From JBBQIY01 sp964618405 (lineage in GTDB: Bacteria > Verrucomicrobiota > Kiritimatiellia > RFP12 > UBA3636), in contig CAZUAY010000083.1 in NCBI GenBank assembly GCA_964618405.1, positions 1 through 14,004 of the forward strand: a DNA stretch of 14,004 nt, read 5' to 3'. Within the stretch, counting starts at the first letter, position 1, and every line of letters begins with the position of its first letter. The notes under the pieces were generated by a model. The model was not told the DNA's origin and searched no databases. It saw only the letters and a list, made by a program, of their open reading frames with translations. Position numbers and translations under genes: made by a program. Below, piece by piece: positions 6,520 through 13,949 of this stretch.

Positions 6520-7440
6520 TTAATTTGCAGTCTTCAGGTTGTTCGGAAAGAGATCCTTAAAATTAGTCAGCAACGCGGTGGCTTGCTGTGTGCGTCCAGA
6601 ATCTTTGAGTGCTTTGATCAAGCCTTGCATGGAATCTGGGTTTGACCGATCGAGCAGGACGGCTTCAACTGTTAAATTGACCGTATCATTTTTAGTTTTG
6701 GCTGTTCTTGCTTTCATGAGCAGGTTGTCGATTTGCATCTGGAGTTCTTCTGATCTGCTTGCGTTAATTTCACGCAGGGCGTCGATTGCACGTAATTTTT
6801 GCTTCTCAAATTTAGCGCTTTCTGCACTGGTGATAAACTGTGCAAAAAGGTCGGCCGCCTTCGTTGGCTTGTTGAACTGCGGTTTCTGTAGAAGGACAGC
6901 CATATTGAAGAGGGCGACAGGATTGTGGCTGTCGGTGTCGAGCGCTTCTTGGAGAAGTTGATGGGCATATTCATTATGACCCTGTTCCATTTCGCAGACG
7001 GCAAGGCCAGCCACGAGGTGCGCTTTCCGGTTCACTTTACTAAAGGCCCGTTCGATGGCACGGATGGCGCCTTCTGGGTCACCCGCTAAGCGCCGTGCTT
7101 CTGCGAGCGCTTCCAGTGCGTCTGTGTTGCCGTCTTTGCTGACCCGATCTGCTTCGTCGAAAGACCGATCCGCGGCTTTGTAATCGGTCGCCAGCATCTG
7201 TGCCATGCCCAAGTTATAGAGGATGATTTCATTGCCGGGGTTGAGTTTAACGGCGCGTTTGAGGTGGCGGGTCGCAGCCTTGTAGTCCCCGTCAAGCAGC
7301 GCCGTTTGGCCTCGCCCTATCGCTTCTTCGGAAGATTCTCGGTTACACCCCGGAAAGGTGATCAGTGCAAGAGAAGCCAAAAAAAGGGAAGCCAAAAGGA
7401 CTGTATGAAAGCGGTTTTTTTTGTTTGAAAGCGTGTTCAT
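6520..7440 (-). CDS. TPR-repeat lipoprotein
   Basis: The 306-residue product starts at the ATG at 7440, which has AAGGA 7 bases upstream; the longer frame from 7485 would start near the -10 region of the likely promoter. It opens with a basic stretch and a hydrophobic segment ending ITFPGC, so Cys32 is a plausible lipidation site, though F and P before the G are not the best lipobox. Then come tetratricopeptide repeats: about 38-70 with the LLDGDYKAA core, 72-102, and further units to about 185. The C-terminal third is helical and ends with another TPR-like unit near 250-290. TPR lipoproteins act as protein-binding scaffolds at the membrane. It is the first gene of the cluster with cvpA, GYF and CPBP, 18 bases from cvpA. 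The partner is unknown. Confidence 0.8.
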   Translation of the reverse strand: MNTLSNKKNRFHTVLLASLFLASLALITFPGCNRESSEEAIGRGQTALLDGDYKAATRHLKRAVKLNPGNEIILYNLGMAQMLATDYKAADRSFDEADRVSKDGNTDALEALAEARRLAGDPEGAIRAIERAFSKVNRKAHLVAGLAVCEMEQGHNEYAHQLLQEALDTDSHNPVALFNMAVLLQKPQFNKPTKAADLFAQFITSAESAKFEKQKLRAIDALREINASRSEELQMQIDNLLMKARTAKTKNDTVNLTVEAVLLDRSNPDSMQGLIKALKDSGRTQQATALLTNFKDLFPNNLKTAN

Positions 7441-7475
7441 TTCAGGATCCTTGCTGAGAAAATTAAAACTCGTTA

Positions 7476-7504
7476 ATGGTAGCATGATGAGGTTTGGATG
7501 TCCA
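7476..7504 (-). promoter_or_regulatory. Candidate sigma70 promoter for the TPR-cvpA-GYF-CPBP cluster
   Basis: On the minus strand TGGACA (7499-7504) and TACCAT (7476-7481) are separated by 17 bases. Transcription would start near 7469, about 30 bases before the TPR gene start at 7440. It lies in the 124-base gap after rny, in which I see no clear rny terminator, so read-through from rny also remains possible. Confidence 0.45.
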
Positions 7505-7564
7505 GACTCGGGAAAAATGTAGTGGTCACTCCGTCAGCGGTCATGGGTCAGGCTATACAATAAC

Positions 7565-9142
7565 TCAATGCGCGTATTCAACACAGCGTGTTTCGCGGAT
7601 GACAGACACGCGAACTTGGCCTGGGTATTGTAGCTCATTTTGAATGCGCGTGCTGAGATCGTGCGCGAGCAGGGTGGCGTCGTTATCCGAAATCTCGGCA
7701 GGATCGACGATCACGCGGAGGTCTCTGCCCGCTTGAATGGCGTAGGCCTTGACGACGCCCTTGAAGGACATGGCCAGTTTTTCGAGCTTTTCAATTCGGT
7801 TCACGTAAAGATGGGTGTTCTCAGATCGGGCACCCGGTCTTGTGCATGAGATTGCATCGGCAACGGAGGCCAAAAGCGCATAAACGGTGACATTCTCAAC
7901 TTCTCCGTGGTGTCCTGCCACGCCATCAATAACCTCTTCGCTTTCGCCATGTTGGCGAAGGAAGTCTGCGCCGATCTTAGCATGAGGACCTTCGATCTCG
8001 TGGTCGAGTCCTTTCCCAATATCGTGCAAGAGGCCTACTTTTCGGGCAACGGAGGGGTCGAGCTTCAGTTCTGAGGCGATCATGCCAGCCAGAGCTGCGA
8101 CTTCGCAAGAATGCTGAAGCACATTCTGCGAGAAGCTGGTTCGGAACTTCAGCCGCCCAAGTTTATTGAGAATCCGGTTGTCGACGATGTTGACATTCAG
8201 ATCAGAGCAGGCCTTGCCGCCAATTTCCGTAAGCGTTTTTTCGAAGTTGGCTTCAACGTTAGCGACAACCTCTTCGATTCGAGCAGGCTGAATGCGACCG
8301 CTGGCAACAAGATCTTCGAGCGCGAGAGCTGCGATTTCTCTGCGTAACGGATCGAAGCTGGAGATGACGACGGTTTCTGGAGTATCATCGATGATGATGG
8401 AGACGCCGGTTACCGCTTCGAGGGTGCGAATATTGCGCCCTTCACGGCCAATGATGCGCCCCTTAACATCGTCGCCCGATACGCTGACGGTGCGTGTCAT
8501 CGTTTCGGAGGCGTGTGAGCCAGCAAACCGTTGCATTGAGGAGAGCAGGATGTTTTGCGACGCCTTCTCGGCGGTTTCGGTTGCTTCTTCTTTGTGGCGA
8601 CGAATAAACGTGCCCATTTCCCCTTGAATTTCAACTTTGGCGTGCTCAACAATGTCTTTTCTTGCTTCGTCGCGCGTCATGCCGGACAATTTAGCAAGTC
8701 GCGATTCCGCATCGGCCAACTCGTCTGCGGCTTTTTTCTCGCGAGCCTTAACGTTTGCTTCCGTAGATTCCAAGGTCTTTGATTTCGTTTCGAGGGCTTG
8801 CTCTTTTCTGTCGAGGACGTTTGCCTTGCGGTCGAGGTTGTCTTCGCGCTGCGCTAAGACTTCTTCGCGTTTGTTCAGGGCGGTCATCGTGTCGTTAACC
8901 TGCTTGCGTTGTTCTTTGACCGTTTGTTCGAAGGATTCACGGGCTTTGAGAACCTCGGTGCGAGCCTGGATTTCAGCTTCGCGGACGATACCTTTCGCCT
9001 CGCGTTCGGCGTCAGCGAGCTTGCCGCCTGAGGTTTTGCCATGCGATGCGACGGCTTTTTTGATGAGGAGCGAGCGGATCCAGAAGCCAATGGCAATTCC
9101 GAGGATCAGCCCGACGAGTGCGGATGTGATAATTTGCGTCAT
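7565..9142 (-). CDS. rny: Ribonuclease Y
   Basis: Membrane-anchored endoribonuclease that starts decay of many mRNAs in bacteria lacking RNase E. From the ATG at 9142 the 525 residues match the family's usual size of about 520. The order is: N-terminal membrane anchor (about 5-24), long charged coiled coil (about 40-200), KH RNA-binding domain with the GREG loop at 232-235, and HD domain with H344, the metal-binding H373-D374 pair in LLHDIGKGLD, H411/H412 and D429. The C-terminus (VIRETRCVEYAH) is typical of the family. I preferred 9142 over the in-frame ATG at 9241 because the latter adds 33 atypical residues and lies on the -35 box of the likely promoter. There is no strong ribosome site before 9142. 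It is divergent from secA; the TPR gene follows 124 bases downstream. Confidence 0.95.
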   Translation of the reverse strand: MTQIITSALVGLILGIAIGFWIRSLLIKKAVASHGKTSGGKLADAEREAKGIVREAEIQARTEVLKARESFEQTVKEQRKQVNDTMTALNKREEVLAQREDNLDRKANVLDRKEQALETKSKTLESTEANVKAREKKAADELADAESRLAKLSGMTRDEARKDIVEHAKVEIQGEMGTFIRRHKEEATETAEKASQNILLSSMQRFAGSHASETMTRTVSVSGDDVKGRIIGREGRNIRTLEAVTGVSIIIDDTPETVVISSFDPLRREIAALALEDLVASGRIQPARIEEVVANVEANFEKTLTEIGGKACSDLNVNIVDNRILNKLGRLKFRTSFSQNVLQHSCEVAALAGMIASELKLDPSVARKVGLLHDIGKGLDHEIEGPHAKIGADFLRQHGESEEVIDGVAGHHGEVENVTVYALLASVADAISCTRPGARSENTHLYVNRIEKLEKLAMSFKGVVKAYAIQAGRDLRVIVDPAEISDNDATLLAHDLSTRIQNELQYPGQVRVSVIRETRCVEYAH

Positions 9143-9212
9143 GTTGAGTTTCTGTTTCGTGTGGATAAACGGCCGAATGAGTCGGACGAGTGTTAGTGAT
9201 AAGCAGGTTTTA

Positions 9213-9241
9213 ATTATCCGCTTTAAGAGCGTTTTACACAA
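9213..9241 (-). promoter_or_regulatory. Sigma70-type promoter of rny
   Basis: On the minus strand TTGTGT (9236-9241) and GATAAT (9213-9218) are 17 bases apart. Transcription would start near 9206, about 64 bases before the rny start at 9142. The box position supports the shorter rny start. Confidence 0.55.
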
Positions 9242-9299
9242 GCGAAAAACAAAAGGAACGCGGTCGTGCGCTAGGTCAGCACATTTCGCAATGGTTTTA

Positions 9300-9329
9300 T
9301 GGACACGTCATGCCTGTTTGTGATAGAAT
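9300..9329 (+). promoter_or_regulatory. Candidate sigma70 promoter of secA
   Basis: TGGACA (9300-9305) and TAGAAT (9324-9329) are separated by 18 bases. Transcription would start near 9336, giving a secA leader of about 87 bases that can fold (see 9343-9404). The rny promoter faces the other way about 60 bases upstream. Confidence 0.5.
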
Positions 9330-9342
9330 CTGACCCCATGAT

Positions 9343-9404
9343 ATCCTGTTCTCTTGGCTTGGCTAATGTTTAGCCGCTTCAATGGTTTATGTGGGGGACA
9401 GGAT
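9343..9404 (+). promoter_or_regulatory. Foldable secA leader (nested stem-loops)
   Basis: ATCCTGT (9343-9349) pairs perfectly with ACAGGAT (9398-9404); the stem can grow inward with G-C and G-T pairs to about 12 pairs (9343-9354 with 9393-9404). Inside it sits a second, perfect hairpin, GGCTAA-TGT-TTAGCC (9361-9375). The outer stem ends 18 bases before the secA ATG. Whether it controls secA cannot be told from one sequence. Confidence 0.4.
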
Positions 9405-9422
9405 TAGCGTTGGAACGGCAAA

Positions 9423-12400
9423 ATGAGCAATTTATTTTCAAAGATATTCGGAACGAAACATTCGCGTGACATAAAAAAACTTCGCCCTTTCGTCGAAGTC
9501 ATTAATCGGTTTGAAGAGGAATATCAGAGGTTATCGGATGAACAATTGCGAGCGAAAACGGAGGAGTTTAAGCGTCGACTAAAAGCCGGCGAAACCCTTG
9601 ACGATCTTTTGTGCGAGGCATTCGCGGCAGTCAAAAATGCCTGTCGCAGGCTTTGCGGGACTGAAGCGGAGGTTTGCGGGCGAAATTTGAAATGGGATAT
9701 GGTTCCTTTCGACGTTCAGCTCATGGGCGGTATCGTGTTGCATAAAGGTAAGATTGCGGAGATGCAAACGGGCGAAGGCAAGACGCTCGTAGCGACGCTT
9801 CCTCTCTATCTTAACGCTCTGTCTGGCGAAAACGTCCAGCTCGTGACGGTCAACGACTACCTCGCTCTTCGTGACTCTGAATGGATGGGGCGTGTGTTCC
9901 GCTGGCTGGGGCTTACAGTGGGTTGTATCCAAAACACGATGGGGCCGATACAGCGCCGTGAACAATACGCCTGTGATATTACGTATGGCACGAATGCCGA
10001 GTTCGGCTTTGACTATCTGCGCGATAATGGCATGGCGACCGATGTGCGTGAACAAGTCCAACGCGGCCATTTCTTTGCCATTATCGACGAAGTTGACTCG
10101 ATTCTCATCGACGAGGCCCGAACGCCACTCATCATTTCAGGCCCTGCGGCGGTCTCAACTCAGAAGTATTCCGAGCTTAAACCCAAAGTGGATAAGCTGT
10201 ATCGTCGCCAACAGGCACTCGTTGGGGACATGATGGCTTCCGTCAAGAAGGCGATTGCTGCCGAGGAGATCGATAAAGCGCGTAAGCTGCTCTACCAGAT
10301 CTACCACGGCATGCCCAAAAGCAAGCAGTTCATGCAGATGATTGAGGATGCGTCGATTCGAAAGCTCCATGAAGATGTCGAGAGTATGTTGCTAACGGAG
10401 ATGCATAAGGAAGAGGCGCGGGACTTCCGTGAGGAGTTATTCTTTACCATCGACGAGCGGACGCGCGATGCTGCGCTCACGGATCGAGGCTGTGCCGAGT
10501 TGAATCCTTCCGATCCCGAGATGTTCCTCATCCCGGATATCGCCACCGAAATGGCCGCCATTGATGCTGAAGGTCTTCCCAAAGAGGAAAGCAATAAAAA
10601 ACGACTAGAAATCCAAGAGAATTTCGCTGAACGCAGCGAACGCATTCACAACGTCGATCAGCTTCTCAAGGCATATTGTCTTTACGAAATAGACACGGAT
10701 TACGTCGTCATGGAGAACAAGGTTCTCATTGTTGATGAGTTCACGGGCCGCATCCTGCCTGGCAGACGCTGGTCTGATGGCCTCCATCAAGCGGTTGAGG
10801 CGAAGGAGGGAGTCGAGATCGAGCGCGAAACACAGACGCTTGCTACGATTACGATTCAGAACTACTTTCGTATGTATAAGAAGCTTGCGGGCATGACGGG
10901 GACGGCAGAGACGGAGGCGGGGGAATTTAACGATATCTATAAGCTCGACGTGGTGGTCATCCCTACGAACCGCCCAGTTCGGCGCGTGGACGCCAACGAT
11001 GTGATGTATCGCACGCAGCGCGAGAAGTACAAAGCGGTCATTGATGATGTGACCGAGTGCTACCGCAATGGGCAGCCTGTTCTGATCGGAACCGTGGCCG
11101 TCGAAACTTCCGAAATCCTTAGTCGGAAGTTCCGCGAAGCCGGCATCCCCCACAACGTACTCAACGCTAAAAACCATGCACGCGAAGCAGAAATTGTGTC
11201 GTTGGCTGGCCAGAAGAGCGCAGTCACCATCGCGACGAACATGGCTGGACGTGGAACCGACATTAAGCTTGGCGAAGGTGTGCTTTGGATTGAACGGCCC
11301 GTCGTCTTGTCGCAGACGCGCCTTGAGGATAAGCCAGAGGGCAGTGCGAAAACGCTACGTGAACTCCTTCAGGAAAAGCCATGCGGACTTCATGTGATCG
11401 GCTCCGAGCGGCACGAGTCTCGCCGTATCGATCGTCAGTTAAGGGGTCGCTGCGCACGTCAGGGAGATCCCGGTTCATCACGCTTCTATGTCTCGCTTGA
11501 AGATACGCTCATGCGCCTCTTTGGCTCTGACCGTATTTCCGGTATCATGACACGTCTGGGCATGCAGGAGGGCGACCCGATTGAGCACAGTTGGCTGAAC
11601 CGCTCGATTGAAACAGCGCAGCGTCGTGTTGAGCAGCATAACTTCTCGATTCGTAAGCGCACGCTCGAGTACGATGACGTGATGAACAAGCAACGCGAGG
11701 TTGTCTACAACTTCCGCTCTAGCGTTTTGGCCAATCCCGATGCGCATGGCTACGTGCTTGATGTCATCCACGATCTCGTGCTGACGCAGAGCGAGGGATT
11801 TATGTCCACCGAGCGCGATTCAAATCCTGCCGATTTCGCCGAATGGATCCTCAGTATTTTCCCCGTTCCCGTGACCGTGGAAGATCTAAAAGCATACGCT
11901 GGAAAGCCTGATGATGCGGCTGTGTTCGTATTTAAACAGATTGAAGACGCTTACGAAATTAAGTGCTCAATGGAAGATCCAGCGATGCTCGTTAACATGG
12001 AGCGCTATGTGATGTTGAACTGCATCGACACCGAATGGCAACAGTATCTGCGTTCCATGGATGAGCTACGGGATGCGGTTCGTCTCCGTGCGTATGGCCA
12101 GCGCGATCCACTTGTGGAATACAAGCGTGAAGCGTTTACCCTCTTTGAGGATCTCATGTCGAGGATTAAGGTTACGATATCAACCGGTGTTTTCCGTTCC
12201 TCAACTTCTATGGAGTCGATGCAGAATTTTATGGCCCGACTCCGTCGCCCACGGCGTGTGCAGACAACCCATGCCGAAGTCTCGCTTCTGTCAAAGGCGG
12301 AACCCCTTGCTTCTCCGCAGGTGAATGCGAAGAAGGAAGATGCGACATTTAATAAAGCGATGGAAAGGGCTGAGGCTGCAACAAGGAGTCAACCGAGTCA

Positions 12401-12518
12401 ACCTGCTGGTGCGCCCGCGCAACCGATTGTCCGCGAGGAGCAAAAGATCGGTCGCAACGACCCTTGTCACTGTGGCTCCGGCAAGAAGTACAAGAAGTGC
12501 TGTGGACAGTATGAGTAA
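9423..12518 (+). CDS. secA: Protein translocase ATPase SecA
   Basis: Cytoplasmic motor that pushes unfolded preproteins through SecYEG. The landmarks run in order: Q-motif region near 93-106, Walker A TGEGKT at 116-121, DEVD box at 222-225 followed by IDEARTPLIISG, the preprotein-binding region (about 235-430), IVDEFTGR at 436-443, the second ATPase domain with MAGRGTDIKL (607-616) and RQLRGRCARQGDPG (671-684), the helical scaffold/wing (about 690-940), a variable linker rich in Ala, Pro and Gln, and a zinc-binding tail with C1015, C1017, C1026 and C1027 for binding SecB or ribosomes. At 1031 residues it is longer than E. coli SecA (901). The extra length lies mainly near 260-405 and in a 35-residue insert near 618-652, as in several PVC and Bacteroidota SecA proteins. 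The start is MSNLFSKIFG, with a GGAA ribosome-site-like sequence about 9 bases upstream. Confidence 0.98.
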   Translation: MSNLFSKIFGTKHSRDIKKLRPFVEVINRFEEEYQRLSDEQLRAKTEEFKRRLKAGETLDDLLCEAFAAVKNACRRLCGTEAEVCGRNLKWDMVPFDVQLMGGIVLHKGKIAEMQTGEGKTLVATLPLYLNALSGENVQLVTVNDYLALRDSEWMGRVFRWLGLTVGCIQNTMGPIQRREQYACDITYGTNAEFGFDYLRDNGMATDVREQVQRGHFFAIIDEVDSILIDEARTPLIISGPAAVSTQKYSELKPKVDKLYRRQQALVGDMMASVKKAIAAEEIDKARKLLYQIYHGMPKSKQFMQMIEDASIRKLHEDVESMLLTEMHKEEARDFREELFFTIDERTRDAALTDRGCAELNPSDPEMFLIPDIATEMAAIDAEGLPKEESNKKRLEIQENFAERSERIHNVDQLLKAYCLYEIDTDYVVMENKVLIVDEFTGRILPGRRWSDGLHQAVEAKEGVEIERETQTLATITIQNYFRMYKKLAGMTGTAETEAGEFNDIYKLDVVVIPTNRPVRRVDANDVMYRTQREKYKAVIDDVTECYRNGQPVLIGTVAVETSEILSRKFREAGIPHNVLNAKNHAREAEIVSLAGQKSAVTIATNMAGRGTDIKLGEGVLWIERPVVLSQTRLEDKPEGSAKTLRELLQEKPCGLHVIGSERHESRRIDRQLRGRCARQGDPGSSRFYVSLEDTLMRLFGSDRISGIMTRLGMQEGDPIEHSWLNRSIETAQRRVEQHNFSIRKRTLEYDDVMNKQREVVYNFRSSVLANPDAHGYVLDVIHDLVLTQSEGFMSTERDSNPADFAEWILSIFPVPVTVEDLKAYAGKPDDAAVFVFKQIEDAYEIKCSMEDPAMLVNMERYVMLNCIDTEWQQYLRSMDELRDAVRLRAYGQRDPLVEYKREAFTLFEDLMSRIKVTISTGVFRSSTSMESMQNFMARLRRPRRVQTTHAEVSLLSKAEPLASPQVNAKKEDATFNKAMERAEAATRSQPSQPAGAPAQPIVREEQKIGRNDPCHCGSGKKYKKCCGQYE

Positions 12519-12570
12519 TAATCACTAGGAGTACGGGTACTTGTTATATTTATAGTTGGCCTCGCAGGTG

Positions 12571-12600
12571 CTTCCGTGCTACGTGAAGGCGTCGTTTTCA
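12571..12600 (+). terminator. Weak candidate terminator after secA
   Basis: CTTC-CGT and ACG-T-GAAG (12571-12577 and 12581-12588) form a stem of seven pairs with one bulged T and a three-base loop. It is followed after a few bases by a short TTTT. It lies in the 116-base gap between secA and the FMN reductase gene. The T-tract is short and separated from the stem, so read-through into the next gene is plausible. Confidence 0.25.
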
Positions 12601-12634
12601 GTGAAGATAAGGGATGTCCAGAGGAATGAATCGA

Positions 12635-13189
12635 ATGACGAATATATATAAAATTGCAGTGATTGTGGGAAGTTTACGAAAAGATTCCTATAACCGAAAG
12701 CTGGCGAATGCATTAGTTAAGTTGGCACCGCCGGATTTTATCTTTAAACAACTTGAAATTGGCGATCTGCCGCTCTACAATCAAGACGATGATGCTAATC
12801 AGGCCGCTTCCGTAAAACGCCTCAAGCAGGAGGTGGAAGCGTCAAATGGAATCATCTTCCTTACACCTGAATACAATCGTTCCGTTTCTGGTGTTCTAAA
12901 AAATGCCATCGATCATGCATCGCGTCCTTGGGGAAAGAATTCTTGGGCGAAGAAACCGGCTGGGATGCTCGGCGTTTCGGTGAGCGTGATCGGTTCTGCG
13001 CTTGCACAGCAACATCTCCGCAACATCCTTGCAGCACTCGATGTTCCGACGATGGGGCAGCCTGAGGCTTACATCCAAATCAAAGAAGGTCTTTTCGATG
13101 CGACGGGAGATATAGGGGAGGGGAGCAAAGCGTTCCTTCAAGGCTGGATGGACACGTATGTCGCGTGGGTGAAACGAAATGCTCAATAA
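12635..13189 (+). CDS. NADPH-dependent FMN reductase (flavodoxin-like, ChrR/AzoR type)
   Basis: Soluble flavoprotein expected to use NAD(P)H to reduce FMN-bound substrates such as quinones, azo dyes or chromate in related enzymes; the natural substrate is unknown. I chose the ATG at 12635 (184 residues) because GAGGA lies 9 bases upstream and the product then begins directly with the first strand, IYKIAVIVGSLRKDSYN. In-frame ATGs at 12614 and 12626 have poorly placed ribosome sites. The phosphate-binding loop GSLRKDSYN (12-20) and the flavin-contacting TPEYNRSVSGVLKNAID (78-94) are family signatures. The length is typical. The last 11 bases overlap the next gene, so the two are probably co-translated. 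The flavodoxin-fold reductase call is firm, the subfamily less so. Confidence 0.88.
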   Translation: MTNIYKIAVIVGSLRKDSYNRKLANALVKLAPPDFIFKQLEIGDLPLYNQDDDANQAASVKRLKQEVEASNGIIFLTPEYNRSVSGVLKNAIDHASRPWGKNSWAKKPAGMLGVSVSVIGSALAQQHLRNILAALDVPTMGQPEAYIQIKEGLFDATGDIGEGSKAFLQGWMDTYVAWVKRNAQ

Positions 13190-13691
13190 CGATCCAATAA
13201 AGCTGGTTAATTATGACGATGTCGTCGCAGCAAATAATCGGTTTAACTATTTTCGCGGTGGTTTTTTGAAGGCGATTCGTGTGATCAGTGGAAACGAGTT
13301 TTTGCCCGATAAATCTTGGGAGTCTCATAAGAAGCTTGTTTCTTCGCATGAGGAAGCGGATGTCACTGGGCTTTGCCTGATGAACACGGTATCGGTTGAG
13401 CTTGAAGTCCACCACTACAACTACGATATTCCTCGGCAGCCGCGCCGTCGCGCCGTGTTCATTAAAGCAGTCGAGGCAGACATTTCGGATCGCCTGCTTT
13501 CGGTCATCGGCCGCGATATGTTCGAACTTGTCTTCGATAAGACTGCCGATGGATTCGCCTGCATTTTAACAAGCCACGAAAAGGGGCTAGCACCCCTACG
13601 AACGATGGCCAACGGCACGACGATAACCCTCTTTACTGCACATGAAATTGACATGATCGAAACCGAGTGGGTGGATGAGCAGCTAACCTGA
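13179..13691 (+). CDS. Hypothetical protein overlapping the FMN reductase gene
   Basis: I do not recognise this 170-residue protein. It is soluble-looking, with no signal peptide or membrane segment. The first part is polar and aromatic (NYDDVVAANNRFNYFRGGFL near 11-30), a basic patch PRQPRRRAV lies at 85-93, and the C-terminal half has alternating hydrophobic pattern (FELVFD, FACILTSHE, TTITLFTAHEIDMIETEW) suggesting beta strands and helices. The ATG at 13179 lies 11 bases inside the end of the FMN reductase gene, with GGTGA about 6 bases upstream, so translation is likely coupled. A strong Rho-independent terminator follows 12 bases after the stop (13704-13726), marking the end of the transcript. 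The clean frame, ribosome site and terminator support a real gene; the function is unknown. Confidence 0.75.
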   Translation: MLNNDPIKLVNYDDVVAANNRFNYFRGGFLKAIRVISGNEFLPDKSWESHKKLVSSHEEADVTGLCLMNTVSVELEVHHYNYDIPRQPRRRAVFIKAVEADISDRLLSVIGRDMFELVFDKTADGFACILTSHEKGLAPLRTMANGTTITLFTAHEIDMIETEWVDEQLT

Positions 13692-13703
13692 GATTTTAAC
13701 CAG

Positions 13704-13726
13704 ACCTCACTAAATTGAGGTTTTTT
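13704..13726 (+). terminator. Rho-independent terminator
   Basis: ACCTCA (13704-13709) pairs with TGAGGT (13716-13721) around a six-base loop CTAAAT, followed directly by a T-tract to 13726. It ends the transcript of the FMN reductase and the unknown gene. Confidence 0.85.
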
Positions 13727-13760
13727 CTACTTTCTGTCGCAAGTTCAATTCCCTCTCTAA

Positions 13761-13818
13761 TGAGGTTTCGAGTAAGGGTCTCGTTTCCCTCAATACGAGT
13801 ACAAGTACGAGATTGAGG
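13761..13818. repeat. Alternative palindromes in the non-coding 3' region
   Basis: CCTCAAT (13788-13794) pairs perfectly with ATTGAGG (13812-13818). The same CCTCA (13788-13792) can instead pair with TGAGG at 13761-13765, helped by CGAG (13769-13772) with CTCG (13780-13783). The two folds exclude each other. The inner part of the right palindrome contains ACGAGTAC followed by AAGTACGAG, a short-period repeat. No gene is present here. Confidence 0.4.
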
Positions 13819-13849
13819 CTGTCGTGAAGAAGACGGTTTGTGGTCCCTC

Positions 13850-13904
13850 TTTTGATTCGAATAATCGCTTATTCTCTTTGCGGAGCAGGGTGGGGCGAAG
13901 CTGT
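13850..13904. repeat. 55-base direct repeat, copy 1
   Basis: This copy and the one at 13950-14004 are identical over 55 bases except position 13878 (T here, A there). The repeat carries the palindrome GAATAA-TCGC-TTATTC (13859-13874) and a GC-rich 3' half. The 45 bases between copies are unrelated to the repeat. No gene lies in or around it. Confidence 0.85.
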
Positions 13905-13949
13905 CCCAGCGAGCCGTTTGTTTCAAATTAGCCGAAGCTGATCTCTGTA

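Noticed and set aside
9143..9241. Longer rny start at 9241
   Set aside because: It would add 33 residues before the normal N-terminal anchor and coincide with the -35 box of the likely promoter.
13736..13760. tRNA 3'-end remnant or integration site
   Set aside because: CGCAAGTTCAATTCCC resembles a T-arm, but the flanking bases do not pair as a T stem and no acceptor or CCA follows.
13696..13926. Minus-strand open frame of 76 codons in the 3' non-coding region
   Set aside because: It runs through the terminator, the palindromes and the first 55-base repeat, has no ribosome site, and its translation has low complexity rich in Arg, Ser and Thr.
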